Assembly: GCA_025765615.1 (NCBI GenBank)
Contig: JAIVFJ010000520.1
Coordinates: forward strand, 1-22,500
Length of the DNA: 22,500 nucleotides
DNA from: Zopfochytrium polystomum
Taxonomy: Eukaryota > Chytridiomycota > Chytridiomycetes > Chytridiales > Chytridiaceae
Direction of reading: 5' to 3'
Shown piece by piece: positions 18,426 to 22,500 of the stretch (positions are counted from its first letter, which is position 1; each line of letters opens with the position of its first letter). The position numbers and the translations under genes were made by a program. The notes under the pieces were generated by a model. The model was not told where the DNA came from. It saw only the letters and a program-made list of their open reading frames with translations, and ran no database searches.

Positions 18426-18679
18426 TCAGACTGGCTTCCCCATCGCGAATTTTTCATCTCTTTGTGTATACGTACCTCAGCTCTCCCACATCGTGTTGCT
18501 TTCATCCCGACTCGTCATGTAAAAAACCCATCACCCCTCCCCAACGCCATCCTTTGTCCATTCCATCTTTCCTTCCGAACAGTTACAAACCAATAGCCTT
18601 GCCAGATAAATGAATGAAAAGAAAGAAACGTTCCCAACCACAAAAGAGAAAAAAAACATCCAAGCAAGCGCATGTGCAA
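18426..18679. other. 3' region of the GH16 gene
   Basis: Pyrimidine-rich DNA followed by A-rich DNA (about 18600-18660). This is probably the transcript end; no other feature is seen. Confidence 0.45.
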
Positions 18680-19380
18680 TTAGATAGGCGTCTGTAACGT
18701 GGCCAGGATGCCGCGCCATACCAGCTGGCGCCGTGGGCCCCGGCTGTTGACCGGAGCGCGCCATCCTGACGTCGGCTCACCCGCCGCGCGGGCGATCGCT
18801 GTCGAGACTTCCCCGTCTGTGCCGCCCGCGGTCGCGACAGCCACCCTCGTCAAAAGAGCCGACGTCGACGCGGTGGGTGAACAGTTTCGGCTCGGCGGCG
18901 TTTGGGGAGCGCGATCGGTGATGAGGCAACGAGGGGCGTGTCGGGAAGGCAAACCCGCTCCTCAACGCTGCCTGTAGCCAGAGGGTTTCGCCGCTCGCGT
19001 TTCGCATTCGCGCGCTGCGGAGGGGGGCGACGCCGACGAGCGCCCGTCCGCCTCTCCCACCTGAAACAGATCGCGTCCGCGGCCCTGGCCGCCGCCGCCG
19101 TCGCCACGCCCCACGTCCACCGCTCCCGTCCATCCTATGCCGCCGTCACGGCCGGGGGATGGGTGCACGAGCGAGCCAGGGATCCAGTCCTCGCGCTTAA
19201 GCGCTGGTGTGTGTTTGTGCCGTTCTGCTTTTTTTTTTTTTTCTTTGTGGGGAGTGTTCCATCATTTGCTCCAACCTGCACGGGGTGTCCGGGCTCGCGA
19301 AACAAAGAGGAAACACTTCAAAAAAAATTCTTACAAGTTCATGGGGTGGGCAACCAAGCGCTCTTCAGATTATAGCCGTC
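18680..19380. other. GC-rich stretch with competing open frames, unassigned
   Basis: Two segments have coding-like codons on opposite strands: minus 18680-18952, ending VWRGILATLQTPI, and plus about 19060-19200, containing LKQIASAALAAAAVATPHVH. Neither has a start codon in a good context, a splice partner I can join, or a recognisable family. It could be a broken gene or compositional bias. Confidence 0.25.
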
Positions 19381-20640
19381 CGCGTGCGCCATGAGAGGCT
19401 GCTTTTGGTTGCATGGATTAGGTGGCGTGGGTCCTCAAGATCTTGTCGCCGATTACGATACAGAGGCGACTCAAGAGCTTGCATGCTGATCATGGCTGGA
19501 GGTAGTGGAGGTGGGGTTGCAATGGCGCGAGGGTGTTCAATAACCCGATCGATGTTGTTGTGTTCGTTGCGATTGGGCGGGAATGATGGAGCGGCCAAAC
19601 GCATGCCGAATGTCTGGCCAGCGGGTGCACAGGGTGATTGTGGTCTTGACGCGGCTGGTGTCGGCCATGGGTTGGTCGATCACGGCAATGAAGGGGGGAT
19701 GATTGCAAAGACGACGACGACCAAGTACACAGCAACGACGCCGAACCTCGCAACGAACGCCACAGCAACGAATCACGAACGGAGCTCCAGGCCGGAGCCG
19801 CCTATGGCGGCTGCCAGTTCGTGCATTGATCTGATTCCAATCATGTGCTTGTTGAATGGTTGCTTCGAGACAAACGTCGTGAGCGATCTGCGGCCCTTGC
19901 CGTTTAACAGGATAATTGCATTTGCGGAATACAAACTCTCAACAGCCTTCCTGCAAGCGCACATCAGCCATCCACTGCGCCCTCAACGTAGGACACTCTC
20001 CGGCCTCGCCACCGCCGCCACTGCAACCGCGAGGTTGTGCAGCAAGGCGATCAGTTCGTACGCAACCATCCTTGAGGGCGTCGGCACCAGTGCAGAAAGT
20101 CTCGCAATTTGTGGTGATTGTCAAAGCGGCAGGAAGGGCAAGATGGACCAACTGTGGTCAATGATCAGGAGTTGGGCGCCGTTTGTGACAAAGTGGGAAG
20201 CGCAGTTGGAGTTGCAGTGGGGAACGATGGGGTGCGGTGGTGAAGGTGATGAAGGTAGCGAGTTTTGTAGAGCCCGACGAACGCTGCCCAGTGGATTGCT
20301 GGCGTTCACGCTGGGCGGAGGTATGAGGTGACATTGTCCTTGGAAAGCACCCGCCTGTTCTTTGACTCACTCCCCACCGCACCGAAAAATAGTTCTTCAG
20401 CACCACCCACCGCTGTGACTGCATTCACTGACTTCGTAAAAAAGGCCAGCGACGCTCTGGGGAGCGGGGACAGAGGGGCAGGGCGTGGGTGAGGTGGTGG
20501 CGTCAGGGGAGTTGCTCAGGGGTGGTGGAGGGAGGCGTGCAGCAGGAAGGTGGTCGGCAGATGACGCTGACTGTGCGGGAAGGCGTTCCATGGGAGAGTG
20601 CTGTGTCTCAGGTGGACGACTGCCGCAAGCTCGTCACTTT
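19381..20640. other. Unassigned stretch before the AT-rich tail
   Basis: A plus-strand frame is open to 20331 but reads as low-bias sequence rich in isolated Cys, Met and Thr, without domains. Minus-strand frames are fragmentary. I see no gene, transposon domain or repeat that I can support. Confidence 0.35.
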
Positions 20641-21443
20641 CAACTGTTGATTATTTTAATCTTCGCTCCTTTCCTCTTTCCCTTCATTCCTTTTTTTTTT
20701 TCTTCTTTTTTTCTCCAGTTTCCAAGTCTTTGTTGGCTGCCCCACCCTCAAATGAGAGTGATGAAACCTGATTGCCATGTGGTTAAAATACTAGACAGAC
20801 ACTCTCTCAAATCACCATTTGGATTGTTTCGGTTTCACATCTGGCCAGGAATGGTGGCAGTTGAGGGTACAGCAAGGCTCTATCGGCACCTTCTCCACTT
20901 CTTTTTTTCATTTGAACCAACTTGAGCTGCCAGACAGCAGCAGGGGCTTGCATTTGCTTTCTGCTTCAGATTGATTCGCACCTTCTGCACAGGAATGCTT
21001 CTGCCTGCCTGGCTGGAATATAACCCAGATACATTTTTGATCAGGCTTTATGCATACAAGGCCAAATTTTAATGACTGGATACTTGAATTTGAGGATGTG
21101 TGGGACACTCCCCAAAGTGGAAAGTGCAAGTGCCACACAACCCAAAATTCTGCCAGTGAAAATTCTCTGTAAAAAGAATTGGTGAAGCGGACCCTGTGCA
21201 TTGACATTCAATTACCTTTCTATTTCAAATTGTATTCCTAACTGAATGTTGCTGCAGACTGAGATGACAGCAATATCCAGAAATCTTTGCTTTGCTTTTC
21301 AGGTTATTTCCATACTTGTCAAACCAAAATAATTAGGAAAAGAAGATAAAAACAATAAAATTATTGAGCCTGAGATAATAGGAAACAAGAAGACCCAAAG
21401 TTATTCAGGATATGGCAGTAAATTCGAATTGCCATTCAATCTT

Positions 21444-21582
21444 TTTTGACAACTCAAGTTTTGTGCCTATTTCAACCTTGCTCAAATTTGAGGTAACCAA
21501 ATTTTGACAACTCAAGGTTTTGGGCGTATTTCACCCTTGCTCAAATTTGAGGGAACCAAATTTTACGTTGCTCAAATATTTC
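21444..21582. repeat. 58-59-bp tandem repeat, two units plus a remnant
   Basis: Unit 1 (21444-21501) and unit 2 (21502-21560) both run ttttgacaactcaag..., then a middle block, then ttgctcaaatttgagg.aaccaaa. A third, internally shortened unit starts at 21561 (ttttacgttgctcaaat). The units differ at several positions, so the duplication is not very recent. Confidence 0.85.
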
Positions 21583-21865
21583 TTATATTCTTTCTTTGTA
21601 CTTCACTTTTACGTTTTGAGGAAGCAACTGAATTTACATTTTATCACAGATTGAGGATGAGGGGATGTGATTTTTTTTTTTTTTTTGGACTTCTCTGAGC
21701 AGACTCACGGGAACTGGGTCTTGTTCAAATTTTATAAAAGCCAACTGGAGAATTTAAGGTGATGTCATGAAGAACATAGTGATTCTAAACGTCGTTCATG
21801 CATAATCTGTTGATACTGGAGCTGGTCTGACGTCAAATTTTAAGAAACCCATCACCACACTGAGA

Positions 21866-21872
21866 TATATAA
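21866..21872 (+). promoter_or_regulatory. TATATAA box-like sequence in the AT-rich tail
   Basis: A perfect TATATAA is followed 25-40 bases later by a CT-rich CACTTCATTATC stretch that would suit a transcription start. No coding sequence follows within the window, and such motifs are expected by chance in AT-rich DNA. Confidence 0.25.
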
Positions 21873-22091
21873 TCAGCCTCCACTCAGAATCACTTCATTA
21901 TCTTTCTCATTCTTCAATTAACTTTTCTGATTCCAAAGGAAAACTGTTTCAGGTACCAAAATCCTTGTACTTTCACAAAATTTAAACTTGAGTTACAAAT
22001 TCAATTTCAACCTGAAACCAATTTTTCAATTTTGATTGTGAATAACATAGGGTGATTTCAATATTTATTTATTGGGTCATAAAAAATTATC

Positions 22092-22110
22092 ATTGAATTG
22101 AATTGAATTT
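22092..22110. repeat. Short (AATTG)n tract
   Basis: Three to four consecutive ATTGA units within the AT-rich tail. Confidence 0.7.
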
Positions 22111-22500
22111 TTGAGATGCATGGAACTTTTCAAAGTCAAGGTAAGGCAGATTTGATTTAATTTAACTATCGCTGAGAAGCCAATTTTCCAGGAAGTTCCT
22201 TGGCAGACCTGAGCAATGGTTTACTCAAAATAGCATCTTTTCATTCCCCTGCTGAAGCAGAGGTCCAAAGGAGCTCAAGTAATAAAATTGTGAAAATCTG
22301 TCAGTTGATAATGAATGGTGAAGATGATAATCACCATCCTTGATAGAGCTGTTAACTGCTTTTATGGAGCGGGTATGGAAAAATGCAAACCACAACCAAA
22401 TCTCGAAGAAACAGATGTGTGTTTGTCCTCCTTTTCTGACTGAACAACATTACCTCACCAGATTACTTGAGTCAGCGATTTGGACTTGTTATGTCAGATG

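Larger units (their letters stand above)
20720..22500. other. AT-rich tail with no recognisable gene
   Basis: From about 20.7 kb the sequence switches from GC-rich, CG-dense DNA to AT-rich DNA with many ATTTGA/TCAAAT words and few CG dinucleotides, and stays so to the end. Open frames are short and have no codon bias. Local features are a 58-59-bp tandem repeat, a TATATAA box and an (AATTG)n stretch. Foreign or contaminant DNA, a chimeric contig join or a distinct repeat-rich compartment would all fit. Confidence 0.6.

Noticed and set aside
19207..20331. 374-codon plus-strand frame
   Set aside because: It begins inside a T-rich tract with no good start, shows no codon bias and has no recognisable domain.
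20908..21207. 99-codon minus-strand frame in the AT-rich tail
   Set aside because: It has no codon bias, domain or splice context, and open frames of this length occur by chance.
1..22500. Transposons, reverse transcriptase, integrase, tRNA, rRNA, CRISPR arrays
   Set aside because: I looked for catalytic motifs, terminal repeats, B-box-like T-loops and regularly spaced repeats and found none that hold up.

Overview
The window looks like nuclear DNA of a fungus, most likely an early-diverging (chytrid-type) one. The clearly readable genes have GT-AG introns of about 50-130 bases, CTAAC branch-point-like motifs, C-ending codons and fungal-type products: a secreted A1 aspartic protease, a GH16 glucanase, a DUF3712-like secreted protein and an N2227-family methyltransferase. 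The tandem W-W-x-[DN]-S-G ankyrin-like repeats near 9.7-10.9 kb are, to my recollection, typical of chytrid genomes. No bacterial operon, rRNA, tRNA, CRISPR or intact transposon is visible.

Layout. 1-507: 3' end of an aspartic protease with a Ser/Thr linker and an eight-cysteine C-terminal module. 508-3540: GC-rich, simple-sequence-rich DNA with two weakly supported candidate genes, one on each strand. 3727-5645: an eight-exon carnosine N-methyltransferase-like gene, identifiable throughout but carrying many one-base frame slips, mostly at homopolymers. 6004-6070: a long (AG)n tract. 6373-about 7065: the first four exons of an ABC-B type exporter, cut off inside its first membrane domain and joined to a degenerate copy (about 7072-7368) of the 3' end of the ankyrin-like gene that lies 3 kb downstream. 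7587-9037 (minus): a single-pass membrane protein with a Ser/Thr-rich stalk and a Cys-containing ectodomain. 9650-10454 and 10525-10908: ankyrin-like repeat genes. 11152-12787 (minus): a secreted DUF3712-like protein. 13.65-14.15 kb: a candidate exon region. 15008-15762 (minus): a protein with two C-x-H-x6-C-x2-C motifs, with a decayed second copy at about 16420-16805. 17287-18425: a clean three-exon GH16 gene. 18.4-20.6 kb: nothing I can assign.

From about 20.7 kb to the end the sequence becomes AT-rich and different in texture, with no gene I can recognise. A chimeric join, a contaminant or a compositionally distinct repeat region are all possible.

No pathway ties the window together. The recognisable theme is cell-surface and secreted functions (protease, glucanase, secreted LEA-like protein, membrane mucin-like protein) next to a fast-evolving ankyrin-like family that has been duplicated and broken locally. 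One-base frame changes recur in several otherwise convincing genes, while GH16 and the protease tail are clean. Any reannotation should first settle whether these are sequence errors.
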